A stretch of DNA of 64,000 bases, taken from positions 506,501 through 570,500 of the forward strand of contig CP027224.1 of NCBI GenBank assembly GCA_002973635.1, written 5' to 3'. The translations under genes and the position numbers were made by a program. The stretch is from Lysinibacillus sp. B2A1 (lineage in GTDB: Bacteria; Bacillota; Bacilli; Bacillales_A; Planococcaceae). This document shows positions 32,183 through 42,372 of the stretch, piece after piece. Positions within the stretch are counted from its first letter, which is position 1. Each line of letters begins with the position of its first letter. The notes beneath the pieces were generated by a model. The model saw only the letters and a list, made by a program, of their open reading frames with translations. It was not told the DNA's origin and did not search any database.

Positions 32183-32440
32183 GTAGATTTAACCGTTCAA
32201 ACGTACAAAATTTAGGGTAAAACCAAAAAAAATGACTTATAGACAGTAAAAAAGACCTTAATATTCTAAAAATTGATAGGAAATTAACTCGAAAACAGAC
32301 GGAATTTACCTATATATTGTAACTTTTATGGATTAGACCTTATAATAGATGCAGATACAAACTGGATACTTGTTACTTTTAGATAATGGTTAGTAGGATA
32401 GGTATAGTATGGCCAAGAACATATGCATGAGGTGGAGAGA

Positions 32441-33733
32441 ATGTTTCGTATTGGAAATAGGCCTAAGAAAAATACAATTGAAATTTGTGATGAATCAAGT
32501 ATAGGGGTTATTATTCAAGATCAGGAACGTTTGTTACAAATAAATCTTATAAATCTGACTAGACAGGATTTACGGTTGATAAGGAGTTTAAAGCCTTATA
32601 TCGAACGCAATGTCGTAGAGGTAGTGGCAGCGTTTTATCAAGCGGTAGAAGGTGTGCCTTCCTTGCTTGAGGTAATTCAAAAGCATAGCTCCAGCGAGCG
32701 TTTACGCCAAACATTACGCCATCATATTATAGAAATGTTTGAAGGACGTATAGATGAAGCATTTGTGGAAAAGAGAAGAAGAGTGGCAAAAATGCATGTG
32801 AAGATTAATCTTTATCCTAAATGGTATTTAGCTGCCTTTCAAAATCTTGAAAAATCATTAAGAAAAATAGTTTATCAGCTTCAGCTATCGAAGGACGATG
32901 AAGAAAAGTTTTGTGAAGCCATCAGTAAAATTTGTAATTTAGAGCAGCAGATTGTTTTAGAGGAATATGATAATTATGCGAATACATTGATGGAAGAGCA
33001 CCGAAATAGTGTACGTACACATGTTAAGGAAATTATAGGTGGTATCTCAACGCGATTAGAGACTCAATCCCATAGTACGAATGAGACTGTTACGGAACTA
33101 GTTTTTAGTGCGAAGGAAGTTAATGAATATTTGAAGGACAGTATTAATGAAGCAAAAACAATGCAAAAAATATCCAATGTAGGTTATTCCAAAATAGTTT
33201 TGATGAACGAGCAAACTGGAAAAATACATCATAAGACAGTTGATATGGCAGGAATGGTAGGGGAATTAGATAAATCTTCCTCTAAAATTAATGATGTTGT
33301 TGAAATCGTTAAAAGCATTTCTGGTCAAACAAATTTACTTGCATTGAATTCAGCGATTGAGGCTGCGCGTGCTGGTGAGCATGGGAAAGGTTTTGCTGTT
33401 GTAGCAAATGAGGTACGAAAGCTTGCAGATCAAACCAAACATTCAGTGGAGCAAATTGCTGATTTAATAAAAATGTCTAATGGGATAACAAATCAGGTTG
33501 TCCATGCAATACAAGAGATTCAAGAGCTAGTGAATAATAGTATGGAACAAAATGCAGAATCTTTAAAGGCATTTGATGCGATATCTGGCTCAGTAGAGGG
33601 CTCTATCACTAATTTCCAAAATGTTGGACAGCAGATTACAGAATTAGCTGCTATTATCGAAACGATTGGCGAATCTTCTGGGGAATTGGAAAAGGTGGCC
33701 AATAGATTAGATACAACAATTAGAGATTTTTAA
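32441..33733 (+). CDS. hemAT: HemAT-like globin-coupled sensor/transducer (aerotaxis)
   Basis: A 430-residue soluble chemoreceptor. Residues about 25-175 form a protoglobin-like sensor; the proximal heme His is expected at His119 in [19 protein letters not shown], matching HemAT-Bs around His123. Residues about 195-425 form a methyl-accepting signalling domain with the hairpin tip [21 protein letters not shown]. There are no transmembrane helices, as in HemAT. It should bind O2 and signal to CheA for aerotaxis. ATG 32423 precedes the site GAGGTGG; ATG 32441 follows it by 5 nt and is chosen. Monocistronic with its own terminator. Confidence 0.9.
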   Translation: MFRIGNRPKKNTIEICDESSIGVIIQDQERLLQINLINLTRQDLRLIRSLKPYIERNVVEVVAAFYQAVEGVPSLLEVIQKHSSSERLRQTLRHHIIEMFEGRIDEAFVEKRRRVAKMHVKINLYPKWYLAAFQNLEKSLRKIVYQLQLSKDDEEKFCEAISKICNLEQQIVLEEYDNYANTLMEEHRNSVRTHVKEIIGGISTRLETQSHSTNETVTELVFSAKEVNEYLKDSINEAKTMQKISNVGYSKIVLMNEQTGKIHHKTVDMAGMVGELDKSSSKINDVVEIVKSISGQTNLLALNSAIEAARAGEHGKGFAVVANEVRKLADQTKHSVEQIADLIKMSNGITNQVVHAIQEIQELVNNSMEQNAESLKAFDAISGSVEGSITNFQNVGQQITELAAIIETIGESSGELEKVANRLDTTIRDF

Positions 33734-33766
33734 AACTATGCATGAAATCTTGCATAGTTTTTTATT
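33731..33766 (+). terminator. Terminator of hemAT
   Basis: AAAACTATGCA and TGCATAGTTTT form a perfect 11-bp stem with an 8-nt loop, followed by TT ATT. It overlaps the stop codon region. Confidence 0.8.
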
Positions 33767-33948
33767 GTTTTGGATTCGATAAAACTACTTTTTAGAAGGA
33801 TGGAACCATTTATAGACGGATGAACATAATAGTTAGGAAGAAAGATGGCGAGAGCAAATTAACGAAGATAAGAATTCCCTAGAAAATGCTTGTACTAAGT
33901 GTTACGCTATAGGCGAATTGGGGAAATAAAAAGAGGGGTGTTCGGAGT

Positions 33949-34911
33949 ATGAAAAAGAAATTATTTATTACACGTAAGTTCCCTACGCATATAGTGGAGC
34001 CATTGCAAGAGTATTATGAAATCGAACAATGGAAGGAGGAAGAGGAGGTTATACCACGGGATAAATTGTTGGCGGCTGTTGCAGATTGCGAGGTACTGTG
34101 GGTAACTATTGCAGATCAAGTGGATGAAGAGCTGTTATCGCACGCACCCAATCTTAAATTAGTGACAAATTTAGCTGTTGGCTTTAATAATATTGATGTT
34201 AAAGCTTTACGCAAAAGAGGCATAATGGCAACAAATACGCCTGGAGTCTTAACAAATACCACTGCAGATTTAGTATTCGGCTTATTGCTTGCAACTGCAA
34301 GGAGAATTCCAGAAAGCGAACGATATTTACGTGAGGGTAAATGGAAAAGCTGGTATCCAATGCAATTAGTAGGAAAAGATGTGTCTGGAGCTACTATTGG
34401 AATAATTGGAATGGGCCGAATTGGGCAGGTCGTAGCAAGACGTGCAAAAGGCTTTGATATGAAAATTTTATATAATAATCGAAGACGTCGGCATGAAGCG
34501 GAGGAAATGTACGGATTTAAGTATGCTTCATTAGAGGAGCTTTTAAAGCAATCGGATTTTGTTGTCATTATGACGCCATACAATAGTGATACTGTCGGCC
34601 TTATCGGAGCAGAGGAGCTTGCCCTAATGAAGGATGACGCAGTGTTAATCAATGCATCACGCGGCGGCATCATTGATGAAGATGCACTCTATCATACGCT
34701 GAAAAACGGTAAGCTATGGGCAGCAGGGTTAGATGTTTTTGAGCATGAGCCTATTGCAATGGATCATCCGTTATTGACGCTACCAAATGTTGTGGCACTT
34801 CCACATATCGGTAGTGCATCACTTGAGACGAGAATGGCTATGTTCATGCTGAATGTGAAAGCACTTACTGCATATGGACAGGGCAAGGCTGTTTCGAATA
34901 GGATTGATTAA
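33949..34911 (+). CDS. D-2-hydroxyacid dehydrogenase (glyoxylate/hydroxypyruvate reductase type)
   Basis: A 320-residue NAD(P)-dependent D-isomer-specific dehydrogenase. It shows GIIGMGRIGQVVARR (dinucleotide fold), RRRR just after strand 2 (suggesting NADP preference), and the catalytic triad Arg in NASRGGIIDE, Glu in DVFEHEP and His in LPHIGSAS. It probably reduces glyoxylate or hydroxypyruvate, or oxidises D-glycerate; the exact substrate is inferred. ATG 33949 follows AGAGGGGTG. Single gene, convergent with AIM24 across a shared terminator. Confidence 0.9.
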   Translation: MKKKLFITRKFPTHIVEPLQEYYEIEQWKEEEEVIPRDKLLAAVADCEVLWVTIADQVDEELLSHAPNLKLVTNLAVGFNNIDVKALRKRGIMATNTPGVLTNTTADLVFGLLLATARRIPESERYLREGKWKSWYPMQLVGKDVSGATIGIIGMGRIGQVVARRAKGFDMKILYNNRRRRHEAEEMYGFKYASLEELLKQSDFVVIMTPYNSDTVGLIGAEELALMKDDAVLINASRGGIIDEDALYHTLKNGKLWAAGLDVFEHEPIAMDHPLLTLPNVVALPHIGSASLETRMAMFMLNVKALTAYGQGKAVSNRID

Positions 34912-34936
34912 TGACCCCTCTGTTAAAAGCAAAATA

Positions 34937-34973
34937 AAAAAGGAGCACATCGTAGTTAGATGTGTTCCTTTTA
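34937..34973. terminator. Terminator between convergent genes
   Basis: AAAAAGGAGCACATC pairs with GATGTGTTCCTTTT; strong stem with A-run and T-run on either side, usable by both genes. Confidence 0.8.
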
Positions 34974-34987
34974 CTTGAAAATAGGTA

Positions 34988-35788
34988 TTATCTATTAAAT
35001 AAATCAAATAAACCGCCAATGCCGCCTTCACCTTTAGATTGCCCGCCACCGCCTTGTGAAATTGGGGCTGCTGCGAAGACGCGACTTGCTAAACGGCTAA
35101 ATGGTAGTGATTGGATCCATACTTTACCAGGCCCCTTTAAAGTAGCAAAGAAGATACCTTCGCCACCAAACAATGCCGTTTTTACGCCGCCAACCATTTC
35201 GATATTGTAGTCCACATCAGATGTCATAGCAACTAAGCATCCTGTATCTACGCGTAATACCTCGCCAGGCTGTAAAGTTTTTTCGTGAATAGCTCCCCCT
35301 GCATGTACGAAGGCCATACCATCGCCTTCGAGTTTTTGCATAATAAAGCCTTCGCCACCAAAGAACCCTACGCCAATTTTTTTCTGGAATTCAACACCGA
35401 CTGAAACCCCTTTAGCAGCAGCTAAAAATGCATCCTTTTGACAAATAATTTTCCCGTTTAATTGACTTAAATCCATTGGAATGATTTTTCCTGGATATGG
35501 AGAAGCAAAATAAACATGGCGTTTGCCTGAACCAGCATTCGTAAATGTTGTCATAAATAAGCTTTCACCAGTAATAAGTCGTTTTCCTGCACCAAGCAGT
35601 TTACCCATAATGCCGCTATTTTGGCCTTCTTTTGAGCCATCACCAAAGATTGTTTCCATATGGATTCTATCATCCATCATCATTAAGGCTCCTGCTTCAG
35701 CTACTACTGTTTCCTGAGGGTCAAGCTCAACTTGTACGTATTGCATGTCGTCGCCAAAAATTTGGTAGTCTATTTCATGATTATTCAT
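34988..35788 (-). CDS. AIM24 / TIGR00266 family protein
   Basis: A 266-residue cytoplasmic protein of the AIM24 family, a beta-rich fold related to tryptophan RNA-binding attenuator-like proteins, of unknown bacterial function. Typical repeats of hydrophobic-Gly turns are seen: VAEAGALMMMDD, GKLLGAGKRLITGESLFMTTF, GGEGFIMQKLEGDG, ALFGGEGIFFATLKGPG, and the poly-Gly tail. ATG 35788 follows TTGGAGG. It is alone. Homologues in Bacilli occur near toxin-like or secretion genes, but nothing here indicates a role. Confidence 0.85.
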   Translation of the reverse strand: MNNHEIDYQIFGDDMQYVQVELDPQETVVAEAGALMMMDDRIHMETIFGDGSKEGQNSGIMGKLLGAGKRLITGESLFMTTFTNAGSGKRHVYFASPYPGKIIPMDLSQLNGKIICQKDAFLAAAKGVSVGVEFQKKIGVGFFGGEGFIMQKLEGDGMAFVHAGGAIHEKTLQPGEVLRVDTGCLVAMTSDVDYNIEMVGGVKTALFGGEGIFFATLKGPGKVWIQSLPFSRLASRVFAAAPISQGGGGQSKGEGGIGGLFDLFNR

Positions 35789-36002
35789 AATGGGATTCCT
35801 CCAAAAGTAATTTTATTGTTACTGTATACGATTATAATTGACATTAGTTTCATTGCATAATTAATTATTTTAGAAAAAAAGGGAATAACATAGAAAATGT
35901 CGAATATAAAAAACTAGAATGTGTATTATTTATTTTCGTTTAGTCAAGCGACTTAATGATTGTTAATATAATAATCATAAAAGCCACATCTGTGGGAAAA
36001 GG

Positions 36003-36070
36003 GTTTAAAGTCTTTTCTACGGAAGTCAGCTAAAAGAAAATAAGGCCTCTGGCGGTTGTCACCGATGTTG
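36003..36070. repeat. Degenerate dispersed-repeat remnant (copy H)
   Basis: ATAAGGCCTCTGGCGGTTGTCACCGATG resembles the AAGCCTCCGGCGGATGTCACGG block of the other copies; flanking hairpin and end blocks are missing or unrecognisable. It lies within a 440-bp gap between AIM24 and the aldehyde dehydrogenase operon, whose rest is AT-rich. Confidence 0.5.
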
Positions 36071-36123
36071 CTAAACGTAAAGCTTTGCTATGCAGGTGAA
36101 ATGTTTGGTGAAAATTCGGAATT

Positions 36124-36153
36124 TTGACATATTTAATTTTAATTAAATAGAAT
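36124..36153 (+). promoter_or_regulatory. Possible sigma-A promoter of the lysine operon
   Basis: TTGACA (36124-36129) and TAGAAT (36148-36153) with an 18-bp AT-rich spacer, about 80 bp before the first gene. A reasonable but untested call. Confidence 0.5.
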
Positions 36154-36231
36154 GATAGATAAATACCTGCATGCGATGTAACAATTAGCAACGTAGCCGA
36201 GGCATCTAGATTACTTCAGGGGGTGTGAGTA

Positions 36232-37710
36232 TTGGAAATCAAAAACTATATCGGTGGTGAATGGGTAACACATTCCCATTTACAAAGTATAGCAGTGACG
36301 AACCCTGCGAACGGAGAGCAACTAGCGACAATTCCGCGTTCCACAGTAAATGAGGTAAATGAAGCGGTAGCGGCTGCTAAACAAGCACAAAAAAGTTGGG
36401 CATTAGTGCCAGCGCCTAAACGTGCTGATTATTTATATGCCATCGGTCAAAAAATGAAAGAGAAAAAGGAATATTTGGCGACCGTTTTAACAAAAGAGAT
36501 GGGAAAGGTCATTGAAGAGGCTAGAGGTGAGGTACAGGAAGGGATTGATATGGCTTATTATATGGCAGGTGAGGGGCGGAGATTGTTTGGGGAAACAACC
36601 CCGTCTGAACTTGCTAATAAATTTGCAATGAGTGTCCGGTCACCTATAGGTGTTGTCGGCTTAATTACACCTTGGAATTTCCCAGTAGCAATCGCAACGT
36701 GGAAATCATTCCCTGCTATTGTTGCGGGTAATGCATTTATTTGGAAGCCATCCAATGAGACACCGATGATGGCCTATGAAATGGGCAAAATTTTTGAGGA
36801 AATCGGACTGCCGAATGGGGTAGCAAATATTGTATTTGGCAGTGGCCCAACTGTAGGAACAGCATTAATTGAGCACCCCGATGTTAAGGTCATCTCATTT
36901 ACCGGCTCAACAACAACAGGAAGTAAAGTAGCAGAGCTAGGTGGCAAACACCTAAAAAAGATGTCACTAGAGATGGGTGGCAAAAATGCAGTAATTGTTA
37001 TGGATGATGCTGATTTACAGCTCGCTACAGAAGGAATTTTATGGAGTGCATTTGGCACAGCTGGTCAAAGGTGTACAGCATGTAGCCGAGTGATTGTGCA
37101 TAAAGATGTAAGAGAAGAACTAGAAAAACGTCTACTGGACGAAATGCAAAAATTAACAATTGGGAACGGCCTAGATGAACATGTAAAAATAGGACCAGTA
37201 ATTAATAAAGCAGCATTAGAAAAAATCAATCACTATGTCCAAATTGGTAAACAAGAAGGGGCGACATTGCTAGCAGGTGGCAGAATATTAAATGAAACAC
37301 CCTATGATAAAGGGTTTTATTATGAGCCGACATTGTTTACTAATGTTAAGACAAACATGATTATTGCACAGGAGGAAATCTTTGGCCCTGTCGTTTCAAT
37401 AATCGAAGTAGCAAGTTTCGAGGAAGCGATCGAAGTAAACAATGGCGTGAAATTTGGCTTATCCAGCTCAATTTTCTCACAAAATGTGAATACAATTTTC
37501 CGTGCCCAGCGAGATTTAGACACAGGGATTGTTTATGTGAATGCAGGCACAACTGGGGCAGAAATCCATTTACCATTTGGTGGCACGAAAGGGACGGGGA
37601 ATGGTCACCGTGACTCAGGAGTAGCTGCCTTAGATGTTTATACTGAATGGAAAAGTATTTATGTAGACTATAGCGGTAAATTACAAAGAGCACAAATCGA
37701 TACAGAGTAA
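36232..37710 (+). CDS. Aldehyde dehydrogenase, likely aminoadipate-semialdehyde (P6C) dehydrogenase
   Basis: A 492-residue NAD(P)-dependent aldehyde dehydrogenase. It shows [13 protein letters not shown], the [11 protein letters not shown] turn, the base Glu247 in SLEMGG and the nucleophile Cys281 in GQRCTACSR. The start is TTG, with GGGGTG 6 nt before. It opens a three-gene operon with a lysine 6-dehydrogenase 26 bp after and an acyl-CoA dehydrogenase. The likely role is therefore oxidation of allysine/piperideine-6-carboxylate to 2-aminoadipate in lysine breakdown; this rests on context, since the family alone does not fix the substrate. Confidence 0.85.
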   Translation: MEIKNYIGGEWVTHSHLQSIAVTNPANGEQLATIPRSTVNEVNEAVAAAKQAQKSWALVPAPKRADYLYAIGQKMKEKKEYLATVLTKEMGKVIEEARGEVQEGIDMAYYMAGEGRRLFGETTPSELANKFAMSVRSPIGVVGLITPWNFPVAIATWKSFPAIVAGNAFIWKPSNETPMMAYEMGKIFEEIGLPNGVANIVFGSGPTVGTALIEHPDVKVISFTGSTTTGSKVAELGGKHLKKMSLEMGGKNAVIVMDDADLQLATEGILWSAFGTAGQRCTACSRVIVHKDVREELEKRLLDEMQKLTIGNGLDEHVKIGPVINKAALEKINHYVQIGKQEGATLLAGGRILNETPYDKGFYYEPTLFTNVKTNMIIAQEEIFGPVVSIIEVASFEEAIEVNNGVKFGLSSSIFSQNVNTIFRAQRDLDTGIVYVNAGTTGAEIHLPFGGTKGTGNGHRDSGVAALDVYTEWKSIYVDYSGKLQRAQIDTE

Positions 37711-37736
37711 CAGATCAACGAAAGGGGATGTTCTTG

Positions 37737-38909
37737 ATGAAAGTTGTTGTATTAGGTGCAGGTTTAATGGGAAAAGAGGTAGCTCGTGATTTAATTAAAA
37801 ATAATAAAGTAGAACGTGTAATCTTAGGGGACATAGATGTAAGAGTGGCACAGGATTTTGTGAACACGTTAAACACAGATAAGGTTGAGGTAGTGGAGCT
37901 TCATGCAGAGCACGATGAATCTTTAATGAACGTCATATCTAAAGGAGATGTGGTCGTAAATGCTCTATTCTATTCCTTTAATGAACGTGTAGCAAGAGCA
38001 GCAATTGAGGCTGGAGTACATTCCGTGGATTTAGGTGGACATATCGGTGGGGTAACGGAGAAAATTCTAGATCTTCATGAAGACGCAAAAGCTAAAGGCG
38101 TAACAATTATTCCTGATTTGGGCGTTGCTCCAGGTATGGTCAATATTCTAGCGGGCTATGGTGCATCAAAATTAGATGAAGTTGAATCTATTAAGCTCTT
38201 TGTGGGAGGTATACCAACAGAGCCAAAGCCGCCGCTTCATTACACACGAGTATTTTCTTTAGATGGGGTTTTTGATCATTATACAGAGCCTTCAAAAGCG
38301 ATTCAAAAGGGGAAACTTGAGGAAGTTCCATCTTTATCAGGTGTCGAGCCTATTTATTTTGACGATTTTGGTGTGTTGGAGGCATTTTATACATCAGGTG
38401 GTATTTCCACGCTGTATAAGACATTCCCTAATGTCCACACATTAGAGTACAAAACAATTCGTTATAAGGGGCATGCAGAGAAATTTAAGCTGTTAGCTGA
38501 TTTAGGATTCCTCGATTCAACGAATAAGGTAGAGGTCGATAATCAAGAAGTACCTGTTCGAGCAGTTGTGCGTGAGGCACTTAAAAAGAAGCTTGAGCTT
38601 GGTACAAAACCAGATGCTGTACTACTGCGTGTCATTGTTGCTGGAGAAAAGGCACAGCAACAAGTAACATATGAGTACGAGATGGTCGTTAGAAAAGATA
38701 TGACAATAAATGAAACAGCCATGGCTCGTGCAACAGCTAATACTATTTCTGTCGTTGCTCAAATGATTGGTGAAGGGACGATTACAGAGCGCGGTGTATT
38801 TGCGCCTGAATCAATTGTACCAGGAGATACGTATATGGAAGAGATGGCAAAACGCGGTGTTGTTATAAAAGAGACATCTCATAAATCTGCAATGATTGTG
38901 AAATGGTAG
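37737..38909 (+). CDS. L-lysine 6-dehydrogenase / saccharopine dehydrogenase family
   Basis: A 390-residue NAD-dependent enzyme with the N-terminal Rossmann motif [17 protein letters not shown] and a C-terminal saccharopine-reductase-like domain. The pattern ([50 protein letters not shown]) strongly recalls the lysine 6-dehydrogenase of Geobacillus stearothermophilus. That enzyme turns lysine into allysine/piperideine-6-carboxylate plus ammonia. The in-frame ATG at 37728 is inside the AAAGGGGATG site; ATG 37737 has 8 nt spacing. It lies between the aldehyde dehydrogenase and the acyl-CoA dehydrogenase. The alternative call is a saccharopine dehydrogenase. Confidence 0.82.
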   Translation: MKVVVLGAGLMGKEVARDLIKNNKVERVILGDIDVRVAQDFVNTLNTDKVEVVELHAEHDESLMNVISKGDVVVNALFYSFNERVARAAIEAGVHSVDLGGHIGGVTEKILDLHEDAKAKGVTIIPDLGVAPGMVNILAGYGASKLDEVESIKLFVGGIPTEPKPPLHYTRVFSLDGVFDHYTEPSKAIQKGKLEEVPSLSGVEPIYFDDFGVLEAFYTSGGISTLYKTFPNVHTLEYKTIRYKGHAEKFKLLADLGFLDSTNKVEVDNQEVPVRAVVREALKKKLELGTKPDAVLLRVIVAGEKAQQQVTYEYEMVVRKDMTINETAMARATANTISVVAQMIGEGTITERGVFAPESIVPGDTYMEEMAKRGVVIKETSHKSAMIVKW

Positions 38910-38918
38910 GTGTTAACC

Positions 38919-40112
38919 ATGAATTTTGATTTTACCATTGAGCAGGAGCTGTTACGAAAAACCGTTCGACAATTTGTAGACGATGAAATCATGCCCAATA
39001 TTGCAAAGTGGGATGCGACAGGTGGTTTTGATGCAAAAATTTGGTCAAGACTTGCTGAGCTTGGCTTAATGGGCGTTTGCGTTCCTGAAAAATATGGTGG
39101 TAGCGGTATGGATTATAATGCACTTGCTATTGTTTGTGAGGAACTTGAGCGAGGAGATACGGCATTTCGAACAGCAGTTTCAGTTCATACGGGCTTGAAT
39201 AGTATGACCATAATGCAATGGGGAACAGAGGAGCAGAAGCAACAATACCTTGTTCCACAGGCAAAGGGTGTTCGAATTGGTGCATTTGGTCTGACAGAGC
39301 CAGGAGCTGGTTCAGATGTAGTGGCTATGTCTACGACTGCCGTACGTGATGGAGATTTTTATGTTATAAATGGGCAAAAAACGTGGATCTCCTTATGTGA
39401 TATAGCTGATCATTTTATTGTATTTGCCTATACAGATAAATCCAAAAAACATCACGGTATTAGCGCATTTATTATAGAACGTTCAATGGCTGGCTTTACT
39501 TCAAAGGCTATTAAGGGAAAATATGGTATTCGCGCTGGTAATACTGGTGAGCTCTTCTTTGAAGATTTACGTGTACCAGTAGAGAATCGACTAGGAGAAG
39601 AGGGAGAGGGCTTTAAAATTGCCATGTCTGCTCTTGATAATGGTCGTTTCACTGTAGCTGCTGGCGCTGTGGGACTCATTCAAGCATGCCTTGAGGCAAG
39701 TGTGAAATATTGTCATGAACGTGAAACATTTGGTAAACCTATTGGTGAACATCAGCTAGTAGGGCAAATGATTGCAAAAATGGAAGCAGGCTATCAAATG
39801 AGTCGTCTACTTGTCTATCGTGTTGGTGAACTAAAAAACAAAGGTGTTCGGAATACACAAGAGACGTCTCTTGCAAAATGGCAGGCCTGTGATTTTGCTA
39901 ATAAATCAGCAGATGACGCAGTTCAAATTCATGGTGCCTATGGTTATTCAGATGAATATCCAGTTGCACGTTATTTGCGTAACTCCAAAGCGCCTGTTAT
40001 TTATGAAGGCACACGTGAAATTCATACTATTATGCAGGCTGATTATGTGTTAGGGAAACGTCAGGATAAACCATTAGGCAAAATGCTACCAAAGTGGCCT
40101 TTTGATGAATAA
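38919..40112 (+). CDS. Acyl-CoA dehydrogenase, possibly glutaryl-CoA-type
   Basis: A 397-residue FAD acyl-CoA dehydrogenase: GLTEPGAGSDVVAMSTTA, VINGQKTWISLCD, QIHGAYGYSDEYPVARYLRN and the catalytic Glu in VIYEGTREIHTIM. GTG 38910 overlaps the TAGGTG site right after the lysine dehydrogenase stop; ATG 38919 has 6 nt spacing and is chosen. As third gene of a lysine-degradation operon it could act on glutaryl-CoA, or an intermediate beyond aminoadipate; but the family is broad and this is inference only. A terminator closes the operon. Confidence 0.87.
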   Translation: MNFDFTIEQELLRKTVRQFVDDEIMPNIAKWDATGGFDAKIWSRLAELGLMGVCVPEKYGGSGMDYNALAIVCEELERGDTAFRTAVSVHTGLNSMTIMQWGTEEQKQQYLVPQAKGVRIGAFGLTEPGAGSDVVAMSTTAVRDGDFYVINGQKTWISLCDIADHFIVFAYTDKSKKHHGISAFIIERSMAGFTSKAIKGKYGIRAGNTGELFFEDLRVPVENRLGEEGEGFKIAMSALDNGRFTVAAGAVGLIQACLEASVKYCHERETFGKPIGEHQLVGQMIAKMEAGYQMSRLLVYRVGELKNKGVRNTQETSLAKWQACDFANKSADDAVQIHGAYGYSDEYPVARYLRNSKAPVIYEGTREIHTIMQADYVLGKRQDKPLGKMLPKWPFDE

Positions 40113-40141
40113 ACGAGAGGAGAATCATCCTCTCGTTTTTC
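40112..40141 (+). terminator. Terminator of the lysine operon
   Basis: AACGAGAGGA-GAATCA-TCCTCTCGTT, a perfect 10-bp stem, then TTTT. Confidence 0.85.
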
Positions 40142-40243
40142 TTATGTAGAAAAATTGCTATGCAAAAAATTTCTGAAAAATGTAACTTTCCAACTCTTCA
40201 GCAGTCTAATTGATAAACAAGTATATGAAAGAGAGGAAAAAAG

Positions 40244-42346
40244 ATGAAAAATAAATGGATAGCAATTATGATTATCGCTGTACTCGCCATTTTACCAGGG
40301 ATCATTATGCTGACGATGACCCCAACTGTAGAAGCAAAAGCAGCAAGTGTTAGTATGGCCACTAAAAGCTGGCAAGCAACTTTTACTAAAGCTTTGAAGG
40401 AAAGCAAGATAACCAAAGAAACTGTTTATGTTACAAATAGCAAGGATCAAAAAGTAGAAGCAACTATCACACTAGGAGAAGATAAAAAGACACTAATTGT
40501 TAGTGATTTAACACCTGGTAGCTATAAATTACATGTACAGAAGGAAGCATTTGTACTTGGTGGACCAAAAGCTGCCTCACAAGTAATTTCATTTACCATT
40601 ATTGAAAAGCTAGAAGCAGTAAAATCAGAGAAAGAGCTACAACAATACTTTGACACTCTTTTAGCTAACCCAAATAAGGAAGTGAAATATGATTCAAGTA
40701 GAGAAATGGAAAGCAAGGCAGATAGTCCAAGTGTAAGCAGTAATTCCTCTATGACAAACAATCAAGTAGAGGGAGTCGAAGAAGGCGATTTAGTCGTTGT
40801 AAAGGATGGCTTTATTTATTCTGTACAAGAACATAGTATTACAGTGGTAGATGCAACAAATCCGAAAAGTTTAGCATTAGCGACAACTCTTAAAATAGAG
40901 GATTCTAAATATATTTCAAAGCTTGCATTATATGATCATTTGTTAATAGCAATTGGGGATAAATATTTACAAAAAGCAGGCACAAGCATGTCAACAGCTA
41001 CTTTGTATGATATTTCGAATCCTAAGAGCCCAAAATTTATACGTGAGGTAGGGCAAGAGGGGTATTTACAGGATATTCGTATTACCAATAACACATTATA
41101 TTTAATTGGTAACATGTTTCCGAATTATTGGGCACTTCGAGATAACAAAGCAATAGATTTAAAGCCAAAAACATATGATAGTGGAGATGCGAAAGAATAT
41201 CAAAGCCTACCAATTGAAAAAATATCCATTTTACCAAATACCATGGATGGAACGTATAGCTTAATAACAGCTATAGATTTAAAAGATGGTGCAAAGGCAA
41301 CTGTCAATACAAAAGGTTATTTGGGCGGTAGTAGTGGACTATATATGTCTGAAGATGCACTTTATCTTACAACACCGGTCTATGACGGCAGTCCAGTCGT
41401 TCCTGCTGAAAACCGCATTATGGATATGATGATTTGGATGCCAAGAGCAACAAATACACAGGTCTTTAAATGGAATGTTGATGGCACTACGATGAATTTT
41501 GTAGGCAATACAGAAGTAAAAGGAACTGTGTTAAATCAATATTCAATGGATGAGTACAAGGGGAATTTCCGCATTGTAACAACTGAAGGAAATACGTGGG
41601 ATGAAAAAAATATTTCACGTAATCATCTCTTTATTTTAGATAAAAATTTAAAAGAGCTTGGCGCAGTTAAGGACTTAGCACCAGGAGAAAAAGTGTATTC
41701 AGCACGTTTCATGGGTGAAAAAGCATATGTGGTGACATTTAAGCAAGTGGATCCGTTATTTGTGATTGATGTAGCTGACCCTAAAAAGCCAACTGTCCTA
41801 GGGGAATTAAAAATACCAGGATTCAGTAATTACTTACATCCATTAGATGAAACACATTTAATCGGAATTGGCTATGATACAGAGCAACGCTATGACGCAT
41901 TTTCAAAAAGTAATTTTACAGTGACAACTAATATGAAAATGTCGTTGTTTGATGTTTCAGATTTCAAAAATCCAAAAGAACAATCATCTGTAAAAATCGG
42001 TGGTAAAGGTTCTTATTCGGATATTCAATACAATCCTAGGGCTCTATTCCGAAATAAGGAATACAATTATTTTGGCTTCCCAGTTGTCCTTTATGAGGCA
42101 GGGAAGGGCGATGAAATTGTTTACAAAGGTCAGGGAGCTCAAATTTATGAAATAACAGCAGATAAAGGAATCGTGCTAAAAGGTAGTATCATTGAAGAAA
42201 GTACTGGTGAGCCATATGAGAATTGGGATCAGCTTGTACAGCGTGTCGTATATATAGATGATGCCCTCTATACAGTCGCTCGCAATGAGGTGAAGAGCTA
42301 TCAATTAAAAGACTTCCAACCATTAGATAAGCTAATAATAAAATAA
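40244..42346 (+). CDS. Secreted beta-propeller domain protein
   Basis: A 700-residue exported protein. Residues 1-33 form a signal peptide or N-anchor (MKNKWIAIMIIAVLAILPGI, then VEAKA). Residues about 40-125 look like an Ig/SbsA-type module, about 130-170 are a low-complexity linker, and about 175-700 belong to the secreted beta-propeller family (Beta_propel, PF09826), with blades such as VVVKDGFIYSVQEHSITVVD and ATLYDISNPKSPKFIREVG. It probably works on the cell surface; no enzymatic motif is visible. ATG 40244 follows GAGAGGAAAAAAG. An IS1182 element begins 6 bp after its stop, so its own terminator was likely displaced. Confidence 0.8.
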   Translation: MKNKWIAIMIIAVLAILPGIIMLTMTPTVEAKAASVSMATKSWQATFTKALKESKITKETVYVTNSKDQKVEATITLGEDKKTLIVSDLTPGSYKLHVQKEAFVLGGPKAASQVISFTIIEKLEAVKSEKELQQYFDTLLANPNKEVKYDSSREMESKADSPSVSSNSSMTNNQVEGVEEGDLVVVKDGFIYSVQEHSITVVDATNPKSLALATTLKIEDSKYISKLALYDHLLIAIGDKYLQKAGTSMSTATLYDISNPKSPKFIREVGQEGYLQDIRITNNTLYLIGNMFPNYWALRDNKAIDLKPKTYDSGDAKEYQSLPIEKISILPNTMDGTYSLITAIDLKDGAKATVNTKGYLGGSSGLYMSEDALYLTTPVYDGSPVVPAENRIMDMMIWMPRATNTQVFKWNVDGTTMNFVGNTEVKGTVLNQYSMDEYKGNFRIVTTEGNTWDEKNISRNHLFILDKNLKELGAVKDLAPGEKVYSARFMGEKAYVVTFKQVDPLFVIDVADPKKPTVLGELKIPGFSNYLHPLDETHLIGIGYDTEQRYDAFSKSNFTVTTNMKMSLFDVSDFKNPKEQSSVKIGGKGSYSDIQYNPRALFRNKEYNYFGFPVVLYEAGKGDEIVYKGQGAQIYEITADKGIVLKGSIIEESTGEPYENWDQLVQRVVYIDDALYTVARNEVKSYQLKDFQPLDKLIIK

Positions 42347-42372
42347 AAAAGAAGGGGCTGTCCTAAAAGTCC

